In this document: in pieces, positions 40,348 to 53,417 of the stretch
Layout of the letters: each line of letters opens with the position of its first letter
Numbering within the stretch: the stretch's first letter is position 1
Program-made: the position numbers and the translations under genes
NCBI GenBank assembly: GCA_902168115.1
Contig: CABHPB010000110.1
Span: 18,612 to 82,611, forward strand
Origin: an uncultured Methylopila sp.
GTDB taxonomy: Bacteria > Pseudomonadota > Alphaproteobacteria > Rhizobiales > Methylopilaceae
DNA length: 64,000 nucleotides
Direction of reading: 5' to 3'
Notes under the pieces: model-generated
Seen by the model: the letters and a program-made list of their open reading frames with translations, nothing else
Databases searched by the model: none
What the model was told of the DNA's origin: nothing

Positions 40348-40845
40348 TCATCTCGCGAACCGCGTGTTCAGGCGAGCGACGACCGACGGAGGCGCGAAGG
40401 CGGAAATGTCGCCGCCCATCGCGGCGATTTGCCGGACGAATGTGGCGCTGATCGATCGAACCGCGGCGGATGGCGGCAGAAGCACGGTGGTGACGTCAGG
40501 GGCGAGTTCGGCGTTCATCCCGGCCATCTGCATCTCGTAGTCGAAATCGGCGCCGTCACGCACCCCGCGGATGATGACGGAAGAGCCTGCGGCGCGGGCC
40601 GCGTCGACCACGAGACCGTCGAACGTCGTCGCCTCGAACGCGCCGCCGGACTTCCGGACGACCAGCCCCAGCGTCTCCTCGAGCATCTCGCGCCGGTCCT
40701 CCACGGAGAACAGCGGCGTCTTGCCCGGATGCGTCCCGATCGCGACCACGAGCTTGTCGGCGAGCCGGCAGGCGCGCTCGGCCACCTCGATATGTCCGTT
40801 GGTCACCGGGTCGAACGAACCGGGATAGAACGCGACGCGCGGCAT
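40348..40845 (-). CDS. coaD: Pantetheine-phosphate adenylyltransferase
   Basis: A 165-residue enzyme of normal length making dephospho-CoA from ATP and 4'-phosphopantetheine. The nucleotidyltransferase motif YPGSFDPVTNGH is at residues 6-17, and the second ATP motif ISATFVRQIAAMGGDIS is near residue 130. ATG 40845 (MPRVAFYPGSF) is set by homology; the frame runs further up without support. It lies upstream of the two cyclophilins in a gene order common in Hyphomicrobiales. Confidence 0.95.
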   Translation of the reverse strand: MPRVAFYPGSFDPVTNGHIEVAERACRLADKLVVAIGTHPGKTPLFSVEDRREMLEETLGLVVRKSGGAFEATTFDGLVVDAARAAGSSVIIRGVRDGADFDYEMQMAGMNAELAPDVTTVLLPPSAAVRSISATFVRQIAAMGGDISAFAPPSVVARLNTRFAR

Positions 40846-41026
40846 TGACGCCCTCGGGTCAGGGCCGCGCGAAATGCGGCCGGCGGATCGCTCCGCGGGG
40901 AGCGAAGCGCCGTCTCTACCGGCCCCTCCGGCCCGCCGCAAGGCCGTGAACGTCGGATGAACGTCAGCGCCAGATTAGGTTCAGCGCCCCCGCCTAGGAT
41001 GCGCGCCAACATCAAGGGAGGTCGCG

Positions 41027-41254
41027 ATGACGGACGCGAAGTCTCGCATGGGGGGAATCAGGGGCGCGGTCGCCGTGTTCCTGGTCCTGTATGCGGCGGC
41101 GGCGCTGGTGATCATTGCGACCGCGTCGCCGAGCCGGGGGGCGGCGGTCGCGGGAAGGCTCGCCGAGGCGGCCTCTCTCGATCAGAGTCCCCTCGGGCGT
41201 TGGCCCCTCGCCTCTAAAGGGCGACCGGTCACGGATTCCCGCCCCTCTCCGTGA
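41027..41254 (+). CDS. Small single-span membrane protein, hypothetical
   Basis: A 75-residue protein, not recognised. One membrane helix (GAVAVFLVLYAAAALVIIAT) follows a short basic N-terminus, then an Ala/Gly-rich tail. GGGAGG five bases before ATG 41027 supports translation. The last 25 residues are low-complexity. It is divergent from coaD (181-bp gap) and convergent with the tRNA-like gene. Confidence 0.55.
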   Translation: MTDAKSRMGGIRGAVAVFLVLYAAAALVIIATASPSRGAAVAGRLAEAASLDQSPLGRWPLASKGRPVTDSRPSP

Positions 41255-41324
41255 CGGAGGCGCGCGAGGACGCCCGGTCGCGTGGGGCGCGGCCGGGCGA
41301 CTGATTCTTCTACTGCCGGAAATG

Positions 41325-41359
41325 AAAAAGCGGCGTCCCGATCATCGGGAGCGCCGCTT
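41325..41359 (-). terminator. Intrinsic terminator of the tRNA-like gene
   Basis: Read leftward, a long stem is formed by AAGCGGCG (41328-41335 on +) with CGCCGCTT (41352-41359) plus an inner TCCCGAT/ATCGGGA pair. It is followed by TTTTTCATTT. It lies about 10 bp after the CCA end of the tRNA-like gene. Confidence 0.75.
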
Positions 41360-41369
41360 CTTCGCATCC

Positions 41370-41444
41370 TGGAGGCCCAGCCTGGATTTGAACCAGGATG
41401 TGAGGATGTTCCCATCCCCTGGGTAGCCATTCCCCCACCGGGCC
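41370..41444 (-). tRNA. tRNA-like gene with a 6-nt anticodon loop, isotype unassigned
   Basis: The acceptor stem GGCCCGG/CTGGGCC, a normal T-arm (CCTGG-TTCAAAT-CCAGG), a D-arm with A14/G18-G19/A21 and an encoded CCA are all present. The anticodon arm pairs GGGAT with ATCCT, leaving a 6-nt loop GGGAAC with no U33, so no standard anticodon can be read. It could be a degenerate tRNA, a tRNA used outside translation, or a tRNA-derived small RNA. It has its own terminator and lies between coaD and gyrA. Confidence 0.55.
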
Positions 41445-41551
41445 GACGCCCAAAATGTGCCATGCGGCCGGGTCGGCGGCAACCGTACCAGGTTGTTAAG
41501 GTTAATGTTTTCGCTCCGAGAGGGCGCCGCGGCCGAACGCGTCGCCTCCCC

Positions 41552-44272
<2,721 letters not shown>

Positions 44273-44436
44273 GTTCTTGAGGCTTTCGGATCGTTTCAGT
44301 CGGGCCGGAACCTAGACGATTCCGGCCCGAAAAGCCAACCACGCGGCGCCGGCGCCGCGTGCGGATTACGCAATATGTTTCAGTAACTTAGAGCAGCCCG
44401 CGTCGATCGCCCACAGGCTTCTCGCGCGACCGAGGC

Positions 44437-44703
44437 TCAGGCCGGGCGCGCCGCGGACGGACGGGCAGGTCCCGGACGCGGCTTGCGCTTCGGGCCCGGA
44501 AGCAGTCCCTCGCGCTGCGCCTGCTTGCGGGCGGCCTTGCGCGCGCGCCGAACGGCCTGCGCCTTGAGCCGCGCGCGCTTCTCGGACGGCTTCTCATAGG
44601 CCTTCCGCAGCTTCATCTCGCGGAAGACGCCCTCGCGCTGCATCTTCTTCTTCAGGACCTTCAGCGCCTGGTCGACGTTGTTCTCTCGTACAAGTACCTG
44701 CAA
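44437..44703 (-). CDS. rpsU: 30S ribosomal protein S21
   Basis: An 88-residue S21 with the long basic alphaproteobacterial tail. The core reads [20 protein letters not shown] and the tail [11 protein letters not shown]. The start is a TTG (44703) with TTAGGAG upstream. This is set by the fixed S21 N-terminus; the frame is open 30 codons more without homology. S21 helps start-site recognition on the small subunit. It lies 164 bp downstream of gyrA's start side and is divergent from chrA. Confidence 0.93.
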   Translation of the reverse strand: MQVLVRENNVDQALKVLKKKMQREGVFREMKLRKAYEKPSEKRARLKAQAVRRARKAARKQAQREGLLPGPKRKPRPGPARPSAARPA

Positions 44704-45038
44704 AACATCTCCTAACTCGCCGCTTCGAAAATATCCGACAGTCGGCGCCTTGCGCCTGACAGATATGGGGATTTTGGCCGGATGAGCAACCATCCGCGAC
44801 GATTGCGGCGCCCGTTCGCTTGATTTTCGGCGCGGCCGTCACGTCTGCGCTTCGACTCCAAAGAATTTTTTCCGGCGACCGGAAAAACCTGAGGCGCCGC
44901 GCGCGCCTCGGGGAGACGGCCGACGCGTTGCGGGACTGTGTTCGTCCCGCTAGCTTGAGGCCGGGGTTCGTCGCGACTACCCCGTGAGGCTGACGCCCAA
45001 AGCTCGCGTCCAAACTCCTGAAACGGAGACGGGCGCTT
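44704..45038. other. Divergent rpsU/chrA intergenic region with hairpins
   Basis: 335 bp without a gene. It holds a perfect 9-bp stem TTTTTCCGG/CCGGAAAAA with a CGA loop (44867-44887), a GAGGCGC/GCGCCTC stem just after it, and GCGGGAC/GTCCCGC near 44930-44950. These may be terminator or leader structures of rpsU or chrA transcripts. No open frame looks coding. Confidence 0.5.
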
Positions 45039-46448
45039 ATGCCGTCAGCACAGGTTCCGAACATGGCCGAGACCACGGACGAGGCGGACGCCACGGCGGC
45101 GGCGCTCGAGCGGCCCACGCTCGGCGCGGCGACGCGCGTCTGGGCGAAGATCGGACTGCTCAGCTTCGGCGGGCCTGCGGGCCAGATCGCGCTGATGCAC
45201 AAGGAGCTGGTCGAGGAACGGCGCTGGATCGGCGAGGAGCGGTTCCTGCACGCGCTGAACTACTGCATGCTCCTGCCAGGGCCCGAGGCGCAGCAGCTCG
45301 CGACTTATATCGGCTGGCTGATGCACCGCACGATCGGCGGGCTGATCGCGGGGTTGCTGTTCGTCGTCCCCGGCGCGCTGGTCATGCTGGGGCTCAGCAT
45401 CCTCTACGCGCTCCACGGCGACGCGCCGCTGGTCAAGGCGGTGTTCTTCGGCGTGAAGGCGGCGGTGCTGGCGGTCGTCGTCGAGGCGGTGATCCGCGTC
45501 GGCCGCCGCGCGCTCAAGAACCGCGTGATGGTCTGGATCGCGGTCGCGGCGTTCCTCGGGATCTTCGCGGCGCAGCTCCCCTTCCCGCTCATCGTCCTCG
45601 CGGCCGGCCTGTTCGGGTGGTTCGGCGCGCGCCGGCGGCCTGAGCTGTTCCAGGGCGGCGGCCACGGCGGCTCCAAGGCGCCGCCGTCCTACGGCGTGAT
45701 CGACGACATGTTCGCGCGCAGCGAACTCGCCCATGCCGAGCCGTCGCGCGCGGGCGCGCTCAGGGTGCTCGGCGTCTGGCTGCCGCTGTGGCTGGCGCCC
45801 GTCGCCGCCGCCTTCCTCGCCTTCGGCGGCGAGAGCGTCTGGACGCAGGTCGGGGCGTTCTTCTCGTCGATGGCGGTGGTGACCTTCGGCGGCGCCTACG
45901 CCGTGCTCGCCTATGTCGCGCAGGCGGCCGTCGACACCTTCGGCTGGCTGAAGCCCGGCGAGATGGCGGACGGCCTCGGCCTGGCCGAGACGACGCCCGG
46001 CCCGCTGATCATGGTGACCCAGTTCGTCGGCTTCCTCGCGGCCTTCCGCGAGCCCGGCGCGCTGAATCCGGTCATCGCCGGCTCGCTCGGGGCGCTGCTG
46101 ACGACCTGGGTGACCTTCGCGCCCTGCTTCCTGTGGATCTTCCTTGGCGCGCCCTACGTCGAGCAGCTTCGTTCCAACCGCGCGCTCGCCGGCGCGATGT
46201 CGGCGATCACCGCGGCGGTCGTCGGCGTCATCGCGAACCTGGCGCTGTGGTTCGCCTTCCACACGCTGTTCCGCGAAATGACGCGGCCGTTCGCCTTCGG
46301 ACCCGAACTTCCGGCGCTCGCCTCGCTCGACTGGCGCGCGGCGCTGCTCGCCGCCGCCGCCATGCTCGCGCTGCTCCGCTTCAGGCTCGGCATGCTGCCG
46401 ACGCTCGTGCTGTCTGCGCTCGCGGGGCTCGTGCTCGTCGGGTTGTGA
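45039..46448 (+). CDS. chrA: Chromate efflux transporter (ChrA, CHR family)
   Basis: A 469-residue two-domain CHR transporter. Each half shows the family FGGP/FGGAYAVL and PGP motifs: LLSFGGPAGQIALMHKELV and LLPGPEAQQLATYIGW in the first, VTFGGAYAVLAYVAQ and TTPGPLIMVTQFVGF in the second. It exports chromate, and possibly sulfate, using the proton motive force. ATG 45039 has GGAG about 10 nt upstream; ATG 45063 is an alternative. No chrB regulator gene is nearby. Confidence 0.9.
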   Translation: MPSAQVPNMAETTDEADATAAALERPTLGAATRVWAKIGLLSFGGPAGQIALMHKELVEERRWIGEERFLHALNYCMLLPGPEAQQLATYIGWLMHRTIGGLIAGLLFVVPGALVMLGLSILYALHGDAPLVKAVFFGVKAAVLAVVVEAVIRVGRRALKNRVMVWIAVAAFLGIFAAQLPFPLIVLAAGLFGWFGARRRPELFQGGGHGGSKAPPSYGVIDDMFARSELAHAEPSRAGALRVLGVWLPLWLAPVAAAFLAFGGESVWTQVGAFFSSMAVVTFGGAYAVLAYVAQAAVDTFGWLKPGEMADGLGLAETTPGPLIMVTQFVGFLAAFREPGALNPVIAGSLGALLTTWVTFAPCFLWIFLGAPYVEQLRSNRALAGAMSAITAAVVGVIANLALWFAFHTLFREMTRPFAFGPELPALASLDWRAALLAAAAMLALLRFRLGMLPTLVLSALAGLVLVGL

Positions 46449-46460
46449 AGGGTCCGGCGT

Positions 46461-47468
46461 TCAGAACTCGAGACAGATCTTGCCGAAGTGTCTGTTGCTC
46501 TCCTGATGGCGGAAGGCGTCGGCGAGTTCCGCGAGGCCGAAGCTGCGGTCGACGACCGGGCGCATGCCCGTAGCGTCGATCGCGCGGATCATGTCCTGCT
46601 GCTGGCGGCGAGACCCGACGATGAGGCCCTGCAGCCTGATCTGCTTCGCCATCAGGGAGAAGGTCGGGACCTCGCCGGACAGGCCGGTGAAGATGCCGAT
46701 GAGCGAGATGTGCCCGCCGACCCGCGCCGCCTCGATCGACTGCGCCAGCGTGCCCGGCCCGCCGATTTCGACCACATGGTCGACGCCGCGCCCGCCCGTC
46801 AGTTCGCGCGCGGCGGTGCCCCAGTCCGGGGTCGAGCGGTAGTTGATGACGTGGTCGGCGCCGAGCTGTTTCAGGCGCTCGAGCTTCTCGTCGGACGAAG
46901 AGGTCGCGATCACGGTCGCGCCCGCCAACTTGGCGAACTGCAGCGCGAAGACCGAGACGCCGCCCGTTCCCATGGTCAGCACCACGTCGCCGGACTTCAC
47001 CGCGCCGTCGCCGACGAGCGCGCGCCAGGCGGTGAGGCCAGCGCAGGTGAGCGTCGCCGCCTCGGCGTGGCTCCAGCCTTTCGGCGCGGCGGTGAACGCG
47101 GTCGCGGGCGCGGTGACCATCTCGCTGGCGTAGCCGTCGATCCCGTCGCCGGGCGTCTCCGAAAAGTCCGCGATACGGGGCTCGCCGTCGAGCCAGTTCG
47201 GGAAGAAGGTCGAGACGACGTTGTCGCCGGCGGAGAACTCCGTCACTCCCGCGCCGACCTCTTCGACGACGCCGGCGCCGTCGGACATCAGGATGCGCCC
47301 GGCCGCAGACGGCAGCGCGCCGACCGCCACCGCGTAGTCGTGGAAATTCAGCGACGAGCCATGCAGCCGGACCCTAATCTCGCCCGGCCCCGGCCCGCCC
47401 GGCTCTTCGGCCTCGACGACCTTGAGCGTGTCCAGCCCCGCTGGCGATCCGAGCGTTACGGCTTTCAT
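46461..47468 (-). CDS. Zinc-type alcohol dehydrogenase-like protein (MDR superfamily, NAD(P)-dependent)
   Basis: A 335-residue medium-chain reductase. The GroES-like domain has GSSLNFHDYAVAVGALP and ILMSDGAGVVEEVGAGV, where the usual catalytic Cys/His zinc ligands are not conserved (FHDY in place of CHTD). The Rossmann domain has TMGTGGVSVFALQFAKLAGA. Lack of the catalytic zinc ligands suggests a quinone-reductase-like enzyme; the substrate is unknown. A 17-bp inverted repeat begins one base before the ATG at 47468 and covers the ribosome site GGGAG. Confidence 0.85.
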   Translation of the reverse strand: MKAVTLGSPAGLDTLKVVEAEEPGGPGPGEIRVRLHGSSLNFHDYAVAVGALPSAAGRILMSDGAGVVEEVGAGVTEFSAGDNVVSTFFPNWLDGEPRIADFSETPGDGIDGYASEMVTAPATAFTAAPKGWSHAEAATLTCAGLTAWRALVGDGAVKSGDVVLTMGTGGVSVFALQFAKLAGATVIATSSSDEKLERLKQLGADHVINYRSTPDWGTAARELTGGRGVDHVVEIGGPGTLAQSIEAARVGGHISLIGIFTGLSGEVPTFSLMAKQIRLQGLIVGSRRQQQDMIRAIDATGMRPVVDRSFGLAELADAFRHQESNRHFGKICLEF

Positions 47469-47513
47469 GTCAGTCTCCCAGCTTGCGCTTGCCGCTCAAG
47501 CTGGGAGACTGAC
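47469..47513 (-). promoter_or_regulatory. 17-bp perfect inverted repeat over the ribosome site of the dehydrogenase gene
   Basis: Arms GTCAGTCTCCCAGCTTG (47469-47485) and its exact complement (47497-47513) are separated by 11 bp. In the leftward transcript the second arm contains GGGAG, the likely Shine-Dalgarno, 6 nt before the ATG at 47468. It may be a repressor operator or an RNA hairpin that blocks translation. Confidence 0.7.
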
Positions 47514-47589
47514 CGCTTCTGTCGAGCGGTCTACCGGACTTTTCGCCAAAGCCCGGCTGAATGCGGGAGACGAAACTCCCGCCGTCGGC

Positions 47590-48093
47590 TCAGAACGGGA
47601 TGTCGTCGTCCATCGCGTCGTTGAAGCGGCCGCCGCCTCCGCCGGAACCGGCCATCGCCGGCTGGCGACGCTGCTCCGTCGGGCTCGACCGACCGAAGCT
47701 GTCGCCGCCGCCTTCATAAGAGTCCTCGCCGCCGCTTCCGCCGCGGCCTTCTAGCATGGTGAGCTCGCCGCGATAGCGCTGCAGCACGATCTCGGTGGAA
47801 TACTTCTCGACGCCCGACTGGTCGGTGTACTTGCGGGTCTGGAGCTGGCCTTCGATATAGACCTTGGAGCCCTTGCGCAGGTACTGCTCGGCGACCTTGG
47901 CGAGGTTCTCGTTGAAGATCACCACCTGGTGCCATTCGGTCTTTTCGCGCCGCTCGCCGGACTGCTTGTCGCGCCACGTCTCGGACGTGGCGATACGCAG
48001 GTTGACCACCGGCTCGCCGGAGTTCAGCCGGCGGACCTCGGGGTCGCGTCCGAGATTGCCGATGAGAATGACCTTGTTGACGCTGCCCGCCAT
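47590..48093 (-). CDS. ssb: Single-stranded DNA-binding protein
   Basis: A 167-residue SSB. The OB-fold (residues about 1-110) starts [20 protein letters not shown] and includes [20 protein letters not shown] and [17 protein letters not shown] Gly-rich linker leads to the acidic protein-recruiting tip MDDDIPF. It coats single-stranded DNA in replication and repair. ATG 48093 has AGGAG six bases upstream. It is divergent from uvrA; a LexA box lies between them, so both are likely SOS-regulated. Confidence 0.97.
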   Translation of the reverse strand: MAGSVNKVILIGNLGRDPEVRRLNSGEPVVNLRIATSETWRDKQSGERREKTEWHQVVIFNENLAKVAEQYLRKGSKVYIEGQLQTRKYTDQSGVEKYSTEIVLQRYRGELTMLEGRGGSGGEDSYEGGGDSFGRSSPTEQRRQPAMAGSGGGGGRFNDAMDDDIPF

Positions 48094-48227
48094 CTCGCTC
48101 TCCTGATGTTCCATGCACCCACTGGGCAGGCAGACAATACGCTCGCAGAGCCTCTCGGTCGCGCGCCTTTGCCGCCTTGTCCACAACCTGCCCAGAAGCC
48201 AGACTGCACGGCTCGACGAGCAGTTAT

Positions 48228-48242
48228 GTTCTTTATATGTTC
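48228..48242. promoter_or_regulatory. LexA (SOS) box between ssb and uvrA
   Basis: The sequence GTTCTTTATATGTTC matches the alphaproteobacterial LexA operator GTTC-N7-GTTC exactly. It lies in the 240-bp divergent region, 91 bp from the uvrA ATG and 134 bp from the ssb ATG. Confidence 0.85.
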
Positions 48243-48333
48243 CCCACCACGATGCGTCGAGTCCGATATGCGGCTTGATCCTTCGCGGCGGAACACGACG
48301 TAAGCGTTCGGCCGGCGACCTCCCGGCCAAGGG

Positions 48334-51428
<3,095 letters not shown>

Positions 51429-51432
<4 letters not shown>

Positions 51433-52181
51433 GCCGCCTGCGGCGCGCCGGGATCGCTCTTGCGGTCGGGTTGTGCTGCGTCTCGTCCGCACTCGCCGAC
51501 CCTGCTCCGCAGCGGCCGGGCGTCGTCGACGTCTATTTCGTCGGCCTCGCCGCCTGGGGCGGGCAGGACGTCTTTCTGTCCGAGGCGCGCGGCGCCGCCG
51601 CCGTCGTGGCCGACGCCTATCGGTCGCCCGATCGCGCCGTCCTGCTCGCGAACGAACGCGGCGCCGGCCTGCCGGTCGCCGACGAGGCGTCGCTGCGCGC
51701 CGCGCTGAAGGCGACGTCGGTGGTCATGGACAGGATGGAAGACGTGGTCTTCCTCCTGGTCACCACCCACGGCTCGCCCAAGGGCGCCGGCGTGGAGCGG
51801 GACGGGCGGGTGCTCGGCGTCCTGACGCCGAAGGCGATCAGCCGCGCGCTTGACGCGGCGAAAGTGAAGAACGCCGTCATCGTCGTCTCGGCCTGCTATT
51901 CCGGCGTCTTCCGCTCGGTCGCGACGCGCGACCGGCTCGTCATCATGGCGGCGCGTCCCGACCGCCCCTCCTTCGGCTGCAAGGACGGCAACCGCTGGAC
52001 CTATTTCGGCGAGGCGTTCTTCGACGGCGCGCTCCGCCGCCAGCCCGATCTGCGGCAGGCGTTCGCCGATGCCAAGGCTGCGGTCTCGCGCCGCGAGCGC
52101 GCGGAAGGATTCACGCCGTCCGAGCCGCAGATCGCCGGCGGCAAGCGGCTGCTCGAACGGCTCGCGTCAGCCGGCCGCTGA
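51429..52181 (+). CDS. C13 (legumain/caspase-like) family peptidase, exported
   Basis: A 250-residue protein with a signal peptide ([19 protein letters not shown]). The caspase-like catalytic pair is visible as His114 in [13 protein letters not shown] and Cys156 in [13 protein letters not shown], as in peptidase family C13. The substrate is unknown; the location is probably periplasmic or outer-membrane-associated. Its ATG overlaps the uvrA stop (ATGA at 51429-51432), so it may be made together with the SOS gene. The C-terminus ends in a basic helix. Confidence 0.82.
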
Positions 52182-52472
52182 CGGCGCGGTCCGGCGCCCA
52201 CGAACAGGCCTCGCCTGTTTTCTGTGCAGAAGACAAGGCGGCGTCTGGCGCTCACAAGCGCTTGATCTTCTAGGGAGATCCTTCCGGCGCCGAAGATGAA
52301 CAAAACCTTGTTTCTGGCATGCCTGCCGCGCAATGCAGCACCGCGATGCATGTTCTAACGGCGCATCCGGAGCGGGCTTATATCAGCGCCATCGAAACAC
52401 GATGGCCCCGCAACCCCGGCGCGATGAACGCGCCGCCGAGAGGCCGTCCCACGGACTTGAAAGCTTACGACA
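52182..52472. other. Intergenic region upstream of the DUF1127 gene
   Basis: 291 bp with no credible coding frame. It holds an imperfect hairpin near 52208-52236 just after the peptidase gene (possible terminator) and the region that must carry the DUF1127 promoter. Confidence 0.4.
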
Positions 52473-52640
52473 ATGCTGCTCTGGGCGTTCCTCCTCAAGA
52501 AGTACCGGTCCTGGAGGATCTACCGCGAGACCTACACGGAGCTCGCCGGCCTCGACGATCGCACTCTCGCCGACATCAACGTGCCGCGCGCCGACATCTC
52601 CCGCATCGCGCGGAAGGCCTCGCTGCAGGTCGCGGTCTGA
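52473..52640 (+). CDS. DUF1127 domain-containing small protein
   Basis: A 55-residue Arg-rich protein of the YjiS/DUF1127 type, with a basic N-terminus and the characteristic LAGLDDRTLADINVPRADI segment. Family members in alphaproteobacteria affect phosphate, carbon and RNA metabolism, often through RNA binding. It converges with the peptide operon, sharing the hairpin at 52659-52687. Confidence 0.85.
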   Translation: MLLWAFLLKKYRSWRIYRETYTELAGLDDRTLADINVPRADISRIARKASLQVAV

Positions 52641-52658
52641 TCTTCGGCCCGACGAACG

Positions 52659-52687
52659 AAAAAGCCCCGGCGTGACCGGGGCTTTTT
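52659..52687. terminator. Bidirectional intrinsic terminator between DUF1127 and the peptide operon
   Basis: A perfect 12-bp stem AAAAAGCCCCGG/CCGGGGCTTTTT with a 5-nt loop. It gives a GC-rich stem followed by a T-run on both strands, so it can end transcripts from both sides. Confidence 0.9.
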
Positions 52688-52703
52688 GTTTGCGACTGCA
52701 GGC

Positions 52704-52928
52704 TCAGCAGGGCGTGCAGTTGGTCAGGCCGCCGTCGCAGGCCTGACCGGTCGCGACGCATCGCGCGACGCAGGCGCCGAAACCGGCCTTGCCGGCGCAG
52801 CACGCGGAGCACTGCAGCCAGTCGCCCTGCGGGACCAGTTCGCCGGTAGCGGTCATGGTCATCGCGATGGGCAGCATGTGAAGATCCGACGCCCTGAGGC
52901 GCGCGGGCATCATGTCCGGCATGCGCAT
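52704..52928 (-). CDS. Candidate RiPP precursor peptide 3 (Cys-rich, 8 Cys)
   Basis: A 74-residue peptide, the last gene of the leftward protease/peptide operon. The leader opens MRMPDMMPARLRASDLHMLP, with the shared M-(K/R)-(L/M)-P start. After LVPQG (residues 31-35) comes a 39-residue segment with eight Cys (pattern C..CC, C, C, C, C, C), ending NCTPC. AAGGAG six bases before ATG 52928 supports translation. The terminator at 52659-52687 follows 17 bp after the stop. The Cys may be disulfide-bonded or modified; the chemistry is unknown. Confidence 0.75.
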   Translation of the reverse strand: MRMPDMMPARLRASDLHMLPIAMTMTATGELVPQGDWLQCSACCAGKAGFGACVARCVATGQACDGGLTNCTPC

Positions 52929-52979
52929 GTCGATCTCCTTGCTCTGAAGTTTCGTCGAGTCAGCGGCCCTGGCCGCCGC

Positions 52980-53198
52980 TCAGGACACGCATTTGATGCA
53001 GCCGGGCGCGACCGCCGCGACGCACCCGACGAGCGCCGGACCCGAAAGCCCGGCGCATCCGGCGACGGCGGCCGCGCAGCCGATCCATTCGAACGCGTTG
53101 CATCCCTGCATCTGGATCTGACCCGCGGGAGCCGCACCGTGGCGACCGGCCTCGTTCCTGAGCCGTTCCGCGGCCGGCGCGATGTGAGGCAGCTTCAT
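52980..53198 (-). CDS. Candidate RiPP precursor peptide 2 (Gly/Ala/Cys-rich, 6 Cys)
   Basis: A 72-residue peptide. The leader starts MKLPHIAPAAERLRNEAG and ends MQG at residues 30-32. The C-terminal 40 residues are hydrophobic and Gly/Ala-rich with six Cys, including FEWIGCAAAVAGC, VGCVAAV and PGCIKC. The composition recalls small bacteriocin-like peptides. GGAG and GGGAG lie just upstream of ATG 53198. The gap to the preceding peptide gene is 14 bp. First Cys is residue 33, the same as in peptide 1. Confidence 0.75.
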   Translation of the reverse strand: MKLPHIAPAAERLRNEAGRHGAAPAGQIQMQGCNAFEWIGCAAAVAGCAGLSGPALVGCVAAVAPGCIKCVS

Positions 53199-53212
53199 TC
53201 TCCCTCTCCTTC

Positions 53213-53371
53213 TCAGCAGATCGAAGATTCGGCGACGCAGTGGCACCCCAGGGGCGTGCAGATCTGCGCGCAGCAGCCGGCCGGCTCGATCGCCTCGGGC
53301 TCCGCGGCGGACGCATCGCCCTGCTCCTGCTGGCCACTCGGGCGGGCGGGCATGTGAACGGGAAGTTTCAT
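53213..53371 (-). CDS. Candidate RiPP precursor peptide 1 (short Cys-rich core)
   Basis: A 52-residue peptide. The leader starts MKLPVHMPARPSGQQEQGD, is acidic in its second half and ends EPAG at residues 29-32. The predicted 20-residue core has six Cys (CC, C, C.C and a terminal C). AGGAGGTG six bases before ATG 53371 is a strong ribosome site. It is 46 bp downstream of the PatG-like protease and 14 bp upstream of peptide 2. The shared leader start and Gly-Cys junction mark it as a likely substrate of that protease. Confidence 0.75.
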   Translation of the reverse strand: MKLPVHMPARPSGQQEQGDASAAEPEAIEPAGCCAQICTPLGCHCVAESSIC

Positions 53372-53417
53372 GGCAGTCACCTCCTCACGATGACCGGCGA
53401 CCATCGCCGGTCGCAGT

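Noticed and set aside
41370..41444. Reading the tRNA-like gene as tRNA-Pro (GGG) or tRNA-Phe (GAA)
   Set aside because: Either choice breaks the anticodon stem and removes U33 or the normal 7-nt loop.
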